Shown here in pieces: positions 34,777-46,650 of a DNA stretch of 64,000 nucleotides. The stretch comes from Adenanthera pavonina (taxonomy: Eukaryota; Streptophyta; Magnoliopsida; Fabales; Fabaceae). The DNA lies in NCBI GenBank assembly GCA_026686845.1, contig JAIVEN010000024.1:7551501-7615500 (forward strand), read 5' to 3'. The position numbers and the translations under genes were made by a program. The notes beneath the pieces were generated by a model that saw only the letters and a list, made by a program, of their open reading frames with translations, was not told the origin of the DNA and ran no database searches. Each line of letters starts with the position of its first letter. Position 1 is the first letter of the stretch.

Positions 34777-36431
34777 TGTTAGTTAGGCTGACTTCCCAAG
34801 AGGGGGGGTGAATTGGGAAGATTAAAATTTTCTGCACAAAGTGAGAACAATGAAGAAAGCAAGGAATGACAGAAAAATAGAGTATGAAGCAGTAATATAA
34901 AAGAGTAGTGATAGAGAGAAGAAAAACTCTGATATTTATCCTGGTTCGGTCCTACACTTGACCTACGTCCAGTCCCCAAGACACCACTTGAGATTTTCCA
35001 CTATTCAGCAAGAATTCAACGGGCTTCTTGCAAATGCCACAGTACAACGTCAGTGCTCTGTTTTCTAGAGCTCACTTAATCACTTTCTGCACTTTCCCAA
35101 AGTGCTTTACAATCCCTTGTGATATCCCCTCACAAGTAAATCTATCTTTCAGATGAAGATTAGATTGTTTACAAAGATGAAACTCTCTTGAATAGAGTGA
35201 ATATGAAAGTTGATGTACAGGTATTGAAGTAAGAGGGTAAAAGTCTTTGAGTATAAAATTTGGCAGAATTTCAGTATATACAAAGTTTGATTCGTTACCC
35301 ACAACTTCAAATGATGTTGTATTTATAGATTTAGGTCCCAACTATTCGTTAGAGACAAAATCTATCCGTTAGGGAAGTTATCCAACGGTTACTCTGAAAA
35401 ACTATCCGTTAACCAACCGCATTTAATGCTTCTGACATACTGAAATTTGAATTTCGGTTGGTCAATAGACGAATTTCGAAGAAACTGAAGGTTAAAGCTT
35501 TCAACGTTGAAGTACTGAAGTTTGTCTGTTCATGAAGTGAAATTCAAATTTTGAAACTTAGAAAATGTTTTCATGTTGTGACATACGAATTTTCAAGAAG
35601 AAAGTTTTTCTGTTAAGTGTGAACAGTGTTTTCAATTTGCTACAGTGCCCTTAAAATTCGAATTTTGGAACCTCAAAATTCGTCTGTCCGCAGCAGGCTT
35701 AAAAGGCACAGTAGTTCATTTACTTCGAAATTCGAACTTTCAAAGAGTGAAGTTCGTCTGTCAGAGAGACCTCTTTTCAGACTTACTTCAATATTCGAAT
35801 TTGTAAACACTGTCCTTCGTATGTCATCATGTCATTTCAATAGACTCACAACTTTAGCTTCTGAAATTTGAATTTCCATGTTCAAAGTTTGTCTGTCAGT
35901 GAGTAGTTTTGAAACTCAATATGATCTTGATTTTAGATGAACTTTAACATTGTTTCAGACGCATTTCTTCAGTTTTCATAAATTCCATTTTGTCTGAAAT
36001 TCGAATTTTCAAAACCCAAAGTTCGTCTGTTGCTCAACAGCTTCTTTCACACACTTATGAAAATTTGAATTTTGGAGAATCAAAATTCGTCTGTTAGAGA
36101 GGCATCTCTTCAGACTTATTCAGTTTTAACTTGAAATTCGAATTTCCAAAGCTAAAGTTCGAATTTCCAACATGACAGTTCAATGTAAACTTTTCCAACT
36201 TCGTCTGTTGGTGGGTATTTTTCAAGTATTTTATAAAATCAAGTTTTTTAAAACATCTTTTCATCAAATCAAAGTCTTTTACCCATACTTAAACATAACT
36301 AGTGATCCTACAACAAATCTTGCATTAATTACTCAGAACTTCTTCACTTTAAACACTTGGAACTCCTTTGATATCTTCATTCCAAACTCTTGAAAGTTGA
36401 TTTGGAATCATCAAAACTTCTTGATTCAACA
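34777..36431 (-). repeat. Copia (SIRE-like) solo LTR, subfamily A relative
   Basis: A 1655-bp LTR from TGTTAGTTAGGC to TTGATTCAACA with a perfect duplication GTCCA at 34772-34776 and 36432-36436. It has the GAGGGGGGGTGAATTGGGAAG end, the TATA region and the same TTCGAA and CAGACGAA motifs as Copia-1, but diverges throughout, so it is an older or separate subfamily. Its 5' end matches the fragment at 55594-55861 closely. Confidence 0.94.
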
Positions 36432-36688
36432 GTCCACACATGAGACTTTGGCTTCAAAAGGCCTTGAGATGCCATCACCCAACTTAACATCCAAATAACC
36501 ATTAGTGTAAGTCAAGGAACATAAATTCAAATCAAAATACAATTAAACCACATACAAGAAATTATATAAGTCTAGGAACTTAACATCATATAACATCAAC
36601 TAGCATCCATAGAAATGAAACATACTTAAAGATATGATCCACACAAAATTACAATTAACACACCCTTAAACTATGTATCTCCCCATTT
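36432..36688. other. Spacer between Harbinger ORF1 and transposase remnants
   Basis: No motif is recognised. It separates the ORF1 remnant from the transposase stop and probably belongs to the same decayed Harbinger transposon. Confidence 0.4.
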
Positions 36689-37860
36689 TCATATATAAGG
36701 CTTATGACTATGAAATTTTGCAAACATGTCATTTGCTAATGTCTCACAAAAATTGCTCCATGCATTAGAGTTTCGATGGTTAGATCGAGACTGACATCAG
36801 CATTAGAATTATTTGTGCTATAACATCAAACTCATCCTTAAGTGGATATTCTCCTTGTTGTCAAATGAGGTTATGTGATATACAAGAGGCTAGTATAACC
36901 TGATTGTGTGTTTGCACAGGATAAAATGATGGACTTTGAAGAATTGCCCATTGTAACTTTAAATTCCAAAGCACCTTTTGATGACATTATGTGCTGCTAA
37001 ATGTCTCATATTAAAACATTCACGTGGTGTTAATGTACTCGACCCTCTCTCTATTCATTCAAGTGGAATCTTTGGCCTTTATATGGGGCAATGAAACCTT
37101 TATAATTAGTAAACACAGCATCTACCAATTAGTATTGACCTACAAAGCTTATAGCAACATTAATCAACAATTAGAACAAAGCTCATAGCTTTAGTTGACA
37201 TATATGGTTAGACTATAGGACATAAATGAGAGCATTATGTACAACACAGTTGAAAGATGTCATCTCACCATGTGAAAATTTCAATCCATGCCTTCTTGTG
37301 ATTGCATCATGCAAAACTCTTCTATTAGCCACGTACCCTTCCCAGCTTGGCAAGACATATATAAATTGTGCATCTTGGGAGCAAATGCCTAAGACATTGG
37401 TTGTAATTTTGCCTTTACGATTTCAATATCAGGGTTTATCAATCATTAGTACCTTTATTCTTATGTGTGTTCCATCAATGGCTCCTAAACAATCCTACAT
37501 ATAAAAGACAAACTTGTGATTATATAGAAAGACACGGTATAGAGTTGGATGTGAAGTGACAAGAAGCGTGAAATTACCTTCAACCATTTATATCTATCAT
37601 TTTCTAAATTCTCAGGCACAAGCTTTGGTTTTTTGCAAAACTCTCTACTCAATTGCATCATAGCATTTAACACCAAATTAAAGCACCTACTAATAGTTTT
37701 CCCAAACCTTCCAAAATAAAATTGTATAACTTTATTCTTGACATGGTGTGCAAGAATGTGCAAAAACATTGCTACTTATTCATCAACAAGCATATTTTTA
37801 GTTGTTTTTAGACCATCTATACTCTCAAGCATGTGACATAGCCTATCAAATATAGCCCTA
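36689..37860 (-). pseudogene. PIF/Harbinger transposase (HARBI1/DDE_4 type), decayed
   Basis: On the minus strand: FDRLCHMLESIDGLKTTKN, VAMFLHILAHHVKNKVIQFY, GKTISRCFNLVLNAM, then KKPKLVPENLENDRYKWLK. A GT donor at 37577 opens an 83-bp intron ending at 37495. Then DCLGAIDGTHIRIKV (first catalytic Asp), TTNVLGICSQDAQFIYVLPS, WLVDAVFTNYKGFIAPYKGQ (second Asp) and NMRHLAAHNVIKRCFG. Here the third acidic residue, Glu in the usual NVIERCFG, is Lys (36977-36979). It ends near LANDMFAKFHSH with TGA at 36689. Stops and frameshifts abound. Its N-terminus is cut by the Gypsy LTR at 37861. Confidence 0.9.
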
Positions 37861-39693
37861 TGTAACATCCCCAAATTTTTTGAAGGATGCCACTGTATGT
37901 ATAAAGATACAAAAATGTGGCATGAGATGCATGAAAAGATGGAAAATAAAGTGAGATAGTAATTGTCATGCTCAATCCTTAAATTGAATTAATTTCTTAT
38001 ATGGTCCTTAGAAGGGATTTTGTTTGGTTCTTAATTGAAATAAATTTTTCATAAGATTTTTAGAAGGAATTAATTACAAAACTGAGTAAAAAAATATGCA
38101 ATATACCTATTTAATCAAAGTTCTTCTTGACCTGAGCATAATAGTATAAGTATTGCACAGCTAGGAGGTTGAGGTTGAAAGATAGACTGATTTGAAAGTT
38201 TATTATGAATAGTAAAAAAGAATTATTAAGAAATTGGTATTTGGAAAAAATTAAGAGGAAGTACTTGGAAGAATCAGTATTTGCATTTTTGACCCGACTC
38301 AAGGGTAAAATGGTCATTCCCAAGGTTAGAAAAAGAAATGTGAAACTTGCTTTTGAGCCCTAAGGGAAAAAAATTATTTGCAATTTAGTCATTAAAAGGA
38401 AAGAATTAGTTAAATTCAAGTCCTTGGGAAAAATTATGAGAAAGGGCCCGAAACAATTAAAAATTATAATTTTACCTCGATTAATGGCAATTTCATAATT
38501 TTTAGAAGTCTCATCAAAACAGAGCTCTCAATGAGCTGAACTCAATGAAATACTGCTTAGAGCTAAATGACTTTTGAATTGAAAAAGAGGTTTGTGAGTT
38601 CCATAAAAATAAGCAGGTGAAGAGAAAAGGACGTGAATCCCTACAGATATATTTTGGGATCAAAATAATGAAGTTAGTCAAAATTAAATCTAGAACAATT
38701 CTGTACCAATTAAATGACAATTACGACAAAAGTATTTAATCAATACTAGTAAATTTTATTGGTAAAAGGAATTTTGGACTAATAAACATTATGAATAAAT
38801 TTTTGGCCAAAAACCCTCTTAAGTGGCATGAGGTGTGCAGCTGGCCATGTGAGGGATTGAATTTTAAATTGGTTTTTGAAATCTAGTTCTTTAAGAAGTA
38901 TTTAAAAAAAATAATCATGGTTAGTTTGAGTGAACTATGATTAAGCATTTTATTACTACTCTTTCTTCATTTGGATGAACCAGTAGCTATAAGGGGTGAC
39001 AGAGAGCCTCTGAAATAAAAAAGAAGAAGAAGAAAATGTGAAGAGGAGAGAGAGAAGAAGAGAAAACTTGGACAACTCAAGGATTCAAAAGCAAGGTAAT
39101 ATCTTATGGCTACTAGTTTGCGTATTCTAGTGATTCATGCTAGCTCAATGAAGTTTTCTTCTTCCTTTCTTAAGGCCTAAGTTTTAGTCAAACCCTAGGT
39201 TAGGAAGAAGATGAAGTTTTATGCAATAAACCTAAGAGAAACACTGAAATAACCACTTGAAGCATGATTTAGAAAGTAGTTGGTTGTTTTTCAAAGCCAA
39301 CCATTTTCTCTTCTTTTTGTTGTTAGTTTTGGCCAGAACAAGACATCAACCTAGAGTAGGGGTTTCATTATTTTGATGTCAAAAATGGAATCCATTGGTC
39401 TAAATTAGCTAAGAACAAGTGTTAGGCTCAAGAATAACCAAAAGGAAAGTAAGATGAAAATTTTAAGGTTTAATGGGACCTTATGAAGCACACCACCTTG
39501 AACCAGTGGCTTATGAGCTTATTTAATGTTGTGCCTAGGTTCAAGGAAGCCTAAGCAGGCTCCTAGAAGTGAGTCAAGTGGAAAAGCAAAGGAAGCAACA
39601 AGGTAGTAATTTTACCTATTCTTGACTTATATTGTCATGTGATTTTTATTGAATATGATGACTTACCTATTGTTTATTTTGAAGATTTGTGAT
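37861..39693 (+). repeat. Gypsy LTR, 5' part, interrupted
   Basis: It starts TGTAACATCCCC immediately after the Harbinger transposase (preceding five bases CCCTA). It runs in LTR plus orientation through a GTATAAGTATTGCA block and an AAGGGTAAAATGGTCATT block. At 39694 it is interrupted by a second LTR of the same superfamily. Its 3' end (expected ...TTACA followed by CCCTA) was not found. Confidence 0.75.
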
Positions 39694-42620
39694 TGTAATA
39701 TCCTTATTTTTATGGGATGTTATAAAATGAATAAAAGATGAGAAACAAGGTGAAACGAAAAGGCTATATATAATCGGGCTTTAAAAGGAATTAATTTCTC
39801 ATCTAATTTTCTGAAGAAGTTATGTTTGGTCTATAATTGGAATTAATTTTCCATAAGGTCCTTAGTAGAAATTAATTTTAGAACTTATCCCGGAAAATAT
39901 ACAATATACTACTTGAATGAAAGTCCGCTCCAAGCTGAGCGCAATGGTATAAGTATTGCATTCTCGGGAGGTCCAGGTTAAGAGATAGACCAATTTGAAG
40001 TTATTGTGAATAGTGTAAAAAAAGAAATAATAAAAAATTGGTCTTTGGGTGAAATTACAAGAAAGTGCCTGAAAGAATGGATAATTATATTTTTGACTTG
40101 GCTTAAGGGCAAAATGGTCATTTCCCATATTAGAAGAAAAATATGAATATTGAATTTAAACCCCAAGGAATAAATGTTGATATCATAAAATGCATGAGAA
40201 ATTGGGAAAAATGGAGACACCGTTAAACGTGAAGAAGGGCAAAGAGGTCATTTTTTCCGGTTGGATGGAAAAATGAGAAATTATATTTTTTCCCCAAAGA
40301 ATAATGAAAAGGACATCCATGTCCTTAAAGTCATTAAAATTACGTGGAAGAGTATTAGAAATGTCTTGGGGAAAATTACATCTAACGACCCGAAAGTTTC
40401 AGAAATTATAATTTAACCCCGGGTTGGGGGTAGTTTTGTAAATATGTAAAATTACTGTCAGAATGAAGCCCTTGACGAAAGAAGTCCAATGGTATATGGC
40501 ACTGAGGGTTAATGTTCAAGGATAAAGAAATAATCAGTGCCGAGTATCCAAAAGTAACAGTAAACCAATAAAGTAACTGTGGGCCCTATCGATGGTTAAA
40601 AAGAAACCGGGTCAGGGTATGGGCCATACACAGATACCATTTGGGATAAGATAATTATTAAAATATAAAAATAAAATTAGAATAGTCCTGCATCCCAAAA
40701 ATGCTAAATTACTGTAAAGACGATTTTATCGGTACGATTAAAAAGTATCCGGATTGAGGTATATCTAGATCAGGAAAATTGGGCAATTTTTGGACACCTC
40801 AAGCTCTCCCATTCATGCTTTTTCTGCAGCCCATGAAGCCAACCAATCATCTCAAAAAGTTGGGAAAACTTGCTAAGTAAGGAGAAGAAAAAAAATAATA
40901 AAAGTAACTTTGGTTAGTTGATTTAATTAACCATAATTAAGCATATAATTAACCATTTAAACCCTTCTCTGTCCTCACCATTCATGCTTGAATCAGAACC
41001 TTAAAATAGACCAGAAAAAAAATGCAAGAAAAGGGAGGAAGAAGGAAGAGAAAAAGGAAGAGAAAATCAAAGGGAAATTGAAGCACCAATCGGTAAGATT
41101 CTATGCTACCACCTTAAGCTTACTATCTATGGGTTTTAAAGCATGTTCTATGGTTTAGTTTGCTTCCTTTCCATCTTAGGGTTTCATCCAAACATGATTT
41201 AGCAAGGAAATGAGTTTACAAACCATAGAACATGGGGGAAATGTTAGACTACACATTTAAAGCTTGAATATGCAAGTAGTTTGTTGTATAACAAAGTGTA
41301 GTAATTTTTCTTGAATTTCCCTGAGTTTGGACGAGTTACTGTTCACACTTAGAGTTGGAATTTCATGTTTTTGATGCCAAAAATGAGTTCCTCATGGTGG
41401 AAAACCTCAGGAACAAGTGATGGTTTCATGAAAAAGTTCAAGATTAAGAAAGTGAAATTTTTAGGTTTTTGAAGCTTAATTCGGAATGAACAGTAACCAA
41501 GTTAGAAATTGAATTTGGTAATTCTGATACCATATTTGGATTCCTCATGAAAAATTACATGGAATAGAGGTATAATTCATCATTTTTGAGTTAGAAAGGA
41601 ATTTTTGGTGAATTTTTGAAGAATTAGGGTTTCATGAACACTTTTTGAAGAAAGTCATGGAACCATTAGCTTGAGTAGTTGTTTGATGATGCATTAGGAC
41701 TTGAAGAAGCCCAAGGAAGCTAGTGGGAGCATTGGTATCAAGTGGAAGAGTAAGAGAAAGCATGAAGGTAGTTATAATCTCATTTATGCCTATTGTTATC
41801 AACATGAGTTTTTAGATTTCTTTGATTATGCCATGCTTTGAATTGAATGATTGGTGTTGGAAATATGATATTTGCTGATTGTATGAAGGGTTTATGACCC
41901 ATGGATGTCCAATTTTCAAAGTGTTACCATGCCAAAATTTTTATGACATAGTATGGCATATTATGATTTCATGGTTTCCAATGATTGTTTATGAAATGTT
42001 ATTATGATATATATGCATATATGGTTGTAACTACTGAGATTCTTTAAATCTCACCCTCCTTTAATGACTAATCATGCTAGGGAGAACCAATGCAAAAGAG
42101 CTAATGAAGGAGTAAAAGGCATGAAGAAGAAAATGATGTTGCAAGCCATTGTATTATAATGTGAATGGTTGTTTGTGCCTTGTTTTATATGAAATTGTAA
42201 AATAGTGATTATTATGTTAATGTACTGGAAAATGCATGAGAATTTCCAGTTCTGTATATTGTGATGTTAAGTTATGTTCTACCAAGTTTCATGCCAAAAT
42301 GAGTTCATTTAGAAGGGTTTTGGTAAGCAAATGGCAATATAGACTGAAACAGGGCATTTTCCAGATGTGTCTGTTTCATTGCCTTGTTCTATACCTAATG
42401 TGAGATTAGGTTTATGGTATTTTTATACCAGATAGAGGGAATCTCAATCTTTAATATGACAGCTAATTCACCCCATTTGGAGTTGTGTACAATTAATGGT
42501 GAATTTTCTAATTCAGGGTTCAGAACAGGGCAAGAATGGGAAAACTGAAAACTGAAAAGTAAGTACTGGAAAATTCAAAAGCTAATATAAAATCTTACAA
42601 AGCTTCAAATATTTAGTAGT
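39694..42620 (+). repeat. Gypsy LTR nested in another, 3' truncated
   Basis: It starts TGTAATATCC and follows the same block order as the LTR at 48237: GGGCAAAGAGGTCATT, CCAATGGTATATGGCACTGA, TTTTATCGGTACGATT, GAGATTCTTTAAATCTCACC. The preceding five bases are GTGAT. Homology to the LTR consensus runs to about 42620 and then switches to inverted LTR sequence, so the last several hundred bases are missing. Confidence 0.75.
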
Positions 42621-43570
42621 TTATATCTATTTAGGACCATTTCCCATGTATTAGGCCTCATTAGGGACCAACTATACTTAAATAGAAGCTTGAATCGCAA
42701 TAAAATATTATAATAAATTTAATCAATTTAAAGGGTACTATTCATTTAATCCCATTTTTCGGCAAACTTCTGAAAATTGTAACTAATTCAATAAAAATCA
42801 TATGAGAGTGATTCAAGTATATATTGATAGCTTATCTACATGGGAAAAATGTCAATCATAGCAATTACTTGGCCAATTTGCATAGTAAATTTTGTGAATT
42901 TCTACTGTTCATTTGGTAAATTCCTGAAATTCTAGTTTTCTGGGCTAAATTTGAAAAATCACCATAATTCGTATACACATCCAAATTGAGTGCTCTTTGG
43001 ACCATATGAAAGCTCTTTCTATCTAGTTTTTAAGAATATATAATATTCATACTTTAAACAACAAAAATCCCAAACAGTAGCAATTCATTTTGTAGTGGTC
43101 AGAATGACCATTTGTATCCTAATACTTACAATACAAAAACTGTAAGATATTCACATGACCATATTTCATCTTCATATTATGCCATACATTAGCTAGGACT
43201 TAAAGGAACATAAAAACTTGAAGAAACACATTTAAAATCTTTTTTACAAATTTACATAAAAGTTCTATGCTCATGGCCATTGAGATCAATATCAAGTTAA
43301 TGGTCAAATTCTTTCTCCTTTCCTTTCTCTTCCTTGGTGGTCTTGCCATTGTTGCTACCTAATCATGGTTAATATATGACACTGAGGGAAATGTTCCAAA
43401 AAAGTTTTCCAAATATAAATATGCAAAATTACTGTTAGAATGAAGCCTTTGACAAGGGAAGTCCAATGGTTTATGGCACTGAGGGTTAATGTTCAAAGAT
43501 AAAGAAATAATTAGTGCTAAGTGTCCAAAAGTAACAATAAACCGATAAAGTAAACTTTTGGGATATTACA
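42621..43570 (-). repeat. Rearranged Gypsy LTR with an inverted internal segment
   Basis: 42621-43380 matches LTR sequence in minus orientation and is a reverse-complement copy of about 50200-50955. 43381-43555 matches LTR sequence in plus orientation (TTTATGGCACTGAGGGTTAA). 43556-43570 is again the minus-oriented terminus TTTTGGGATATTACA. The LTR therefore contains a large deletion with an inversion. Confidence 0.65.
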
Positions 43571-43750
43571 TTTCTACCCCCCTTAAAATAAATTTTGTCC
43601 TCGAAATTTAATACATACCTTATGTAAACAATGCTGGATACTTCTGAGAGCCTAAACAGATAAATAACATAATCTTTTTCCTAAACTTAGACTATACTGG
43701 CCCAATACTAATGCTCTAAGAGCCTAAACCTTTGGCTCTAATACAAAAAA

Positions 43751-44335
43751 TGTAACACCTTGATCTTAGACCTTTCTCCCATGTAATTTATTAGAAGCTT
43801 GAATCAAAGAAAATACCAAAACAGAATTTTTCAAATTTGTCGGTACTGTGTATGTGAACCATATCCTTTTATCGATTGTAACTAATTCTATAAAAATCGT
43901 ATGTAAGTAATTCAAATCTCTAAAAATATATTAGAATATTGTATACATAGGAAAAATATAAAACAGAGCAATGGCTAGGCCAAATTGTACACTAAATTTC
44001 ATGAATTTCTATTATTCATATGGTCAATTTCAGGAAATCCAGTTTTCTGGAGTTAATTTTGAAAAATCACTATAATTCGTACACACATCCAATGTGATTG
44101 CTCTTTCGACCATGTGAAAGCTATTTCTGTCTACTTTGTAACTATGTATGTATTCTTACTTTATACAATAGAGTATTCAATAGTGGGGTGTTTACCATGA
44201 AGAGGTCAAAATGACTATTTGCATCCAAGTATTTTGAAAAGCAAAAGTTATAAAATATTTGCATGGCTATAATTTATCCTCATATCATACCATACATTCA
44301 CTAAGACCTAAAGGAACATAAAAGCATGAAGAAAT
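43751..44335 (-). repeat. Gypsy LTR fragment (5' LTR of the deleted element)
   Basis: It begins TGTAACACCTTGATC beside the PBS and matches the 3' third of the family LTR (minus orientation). It stops abruptly at about 44335, where Copia envelope-like coding sequence of another element begins. No target duplication marks the break. Confidence 0.75.
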
Positions 44336-44819
44336 AGTAGCAGCTATCACCTCTACACCCGTCATCCAGGCCGCACTAAATGAGGAAAGAAGCCTTGTGC
44401 CTTACATAGATGTTGTTGCCATTACACATGATGCAGTTGTGCAAGCTCAGAAGAAAAGACTTGATGCCATGTTTCCTCCATCTTCCCTTCAGCCTCCATC
44501 TCCCAAATATGGTCTGACAGAGGAACAAAAAGCCAAATTGGAAAACACTATAAGGGAAATACAAGGCCCCTGAATGTATCTGATGATGAAGAAGATGCAA
44601 ATAAAGAATCAGTTACTCTTCCTCAGATCTCCTCCTCAGTGCCCTTCATTCTTGTCCCTCTTCAAGCTATTCCCAGTCACAAATTCCTCCTCTTGTTATG
44701 AATGTTCTAGCCCCGATGATGCCAAAAAGGGGAAGAAGAAAACTGAGGAAATTGGGAAGTCTGAAGCTGGGTAATCTAACAAGACCTACAACAAGATGTC
44801 GAAGCCCAAGAAGAAGTAA
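44336..44819 (+). pseudogene. Envelope-like ORF C-terminus (Copia fragment)
   Basis: It reads NEERSLVPYIDVVAITHDAV, QAQKKRLDAMFPP and YGLTEEQKAKLENTIREIQ, aligning with Copia-1 NEERSIVPVIDYFAIAHNAL, RRRLEEMFPP and YGLSEEQRARLALSRQEMQ. A TGA then forces a frame change. It resumes as NVSDDEEDANKESVTLPQI and ends with a Lys-rich tail (SKPKKK) at TAA 44817-44819. The conserved regions show that this C-terminal module is a real protein domain in the family. Confidence 0.85.
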
Positions 44820-45114
44820 ACAAGCTAGAGATCCTATAGAATCTTAGGGCTGCTTATCTCTGTTGTGTATCTCTACATCTTTTGTAGTATTCCTTGTATT
44901 GAAATATTAATCTAGCTCTTGTAGTGCCATGTACTTGCTTAATCAAATCACTGTACTGAACTTTGAATGAATTAATACAATGTGATTCTATAATTTTCTT
45001 TTGCTCTCTTGCACGTGTTGTACTTGTCTTTAAACTATAATGCATATGTTGAGGGGGAGCTTTTAGAAGCAAACCTAAGTACTAATCCAGTTTGTAAGTT
45101 GTTTTGTTATCATT

Positions 45115-45128
45115 AAGAAGGGGGAGAA
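45115..45128 (+). other. Polypurine tract of the Copia fragment
   Basis: AAGAAGGGGGAGAA directly precedes the LTR start TGTTGAATC at 45129. Confidence 0.88.
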
Positions 45129-46650
45129 TGTTGAATCAAGTGTTTTAATGATTCTAAACAATTGGAATTTGGAAGGAAAATATTAAAGAAGTATAAGAGC
45201 ATATAAGTGAAGAAATCTAAGAAGAAATATGTGAAGAATTAATTGTTACATCTCTCACAATGTACACAGGGTAAAAGGCTTCGATTTTCACCTACTTAAA
45301 CTCCCACAGCATTTAAACATCTGTTTTTCATGTTATCCTATGTTAACATACGTTAGATTTGAAAAACACTGACTAACAAACGAATTTTGAGATGTTAAAC
45401 TTTATATATTTCATTGGAAGTTCAAACTTTGTTGACTAAAATTTGAAGTTCCAGAGGTATCACCTTTGACAGATGAATTTCAAGTGTTAAAATTCAAATT
45501 TTGAGTCAAGTATAGTTAAGCACATGTGCAAAATTCGTTTGAAGTCATGTCAAAGTCGTCTGATATTAAAATGCAAACTGAGTTCAAGACATTCCCTTTG
45601 ATAGAGGAATTTTGGATTCCGAAATTCGAATTTTAGAATAAAGACTTGTAAGTCTGACTAGAGATGTCCCTGACAAACGAATTTTGAAAGTGCAAAATTT
45701 GAATTTCTTAAAGAATAATTTTTGTGCCATTTTGAGCTTGTGACTGACGGATGAATTTTGGCGTCCCAAAATTCGAATTTTGAGTACACTGCAAAAACAT
45801 GTGGCAACTATTCACACTTAACAAATGCACTTTGAATATGAAAATTTATATGTTTCAACATGGGATATATCTGACAAAATCAAAATTCAAATTTCACTCT
45901 TGAACGAACAAATTTTGGAAGTTCAACGTTAAAGTCTTTAACTTATTGTCTCTGTGAAATTCATCTGTTGACACCTAAAATTTGAATTTCAATGTGTTAG
46001 ACGCATTAAATGAGGTTTGTGAATGACTAGTTTTATAGAGTAACTGTTAGTAATGTCTCTATCGGCTAGATCTTGTGTCTAATGTCTAGTTAAGTAACAA
46101 ATCTATAAATAGAACTTCATTTGAAGTTGTGGGTAACAAATTTATGCTATAAATACTGAAAGTCTACTGAAATCTTTAATCAAAGCCTTTTATCCACTCA
46201 CACTTCATTTACTGCACTTCAACTATCTCATTTACTTTGTATTAGAGAGTTTTTCATTTTGTGCAAAATCGTTTCTACATTTGGAAGAAGAATTTTCTTG
46301 TGAGGGGTTTCCATAAGGGATTTAGGAAACACTTTGTAAGAGTGCAAAGTGTATATTTGAGAGCTCTTAGAATAAAGCATCAACTTGTACTGTGGCATTT
46401 CAAGGAGCCCACTAAATTCTTACAAAATAATGGAAAATCTCAAGTGGTGGCTTGAGGACTGGACGTAAGTCAAGTGGTTAGATCAAACTAGGATAAATTT
46501 ATATGTCCTCTCCTCTCTTATCTTGCATTTACTTTTTCTCTGTACTCTATTTTCTGTAAAACCTCTATTATCACTATTCTATCACATTTTTATAGAAAAA
46601 TCTTAAACTTCCCAATTCAAGCCCTTCTTGGGAAGCTAGCAAAACTAACA
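45129..46650 (+). repeat. 3' LTR of the Copia fragment (1522 bp)
   Basis: It starts TGTTGAATCAAG and ends GCAAAACTAACA. It shares the TTCGAA and GACGAATTT motif style, the CTATAAATAGAAC TATA region near 46100 and the CTTGTGAGGGG block with the other Copia LTRs, but many motifs have decayed. Confidence 0.9.

Larger units (their letters stand above)
42621..44335 (-). mobile_element. Internally deleted Gypsy element with PBS and PPT about 150 bp apart
   Basis: In minus orientation the order is: 5' LTR (43751-44335, truncated), PBS-like TGTATTAGAGC at 43735-43745, about 150 bp of internal DNA, PPT AAGGGGGGTAGAAA at 43571-43584, then a 3' LTR starting TGTAATATCCC (43570 down to about 42621). Next to the PPT, TTTCGAGGACAAAATTT is the typical end of the internal region of plant Tekay/Del-like Gypsy elements. 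This identifies the superfamily of all TGTAACATCC LTRs here. No coding sequence remains, so it is a TRIM-like deletion derivative or the product of a large deletion. Confidence 0.75.
44336..46650 (+). mobile_element. 3' fragment of a third SIRE-like Copia element
   Basis: This holds the C-terminal part of an envelope-like frame, a spacer, a PPT and a complete 3' LTR in plus orientation. Everything upstream (5' LTR, gag, pol) is missing. It is diverged from Copia-1 and Copia-2 at the protein level, so it is another lineage of the same family. The five bases after the LTR are ATGAG; no partner copy is found at the broken left end. Confidence 0.85.
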
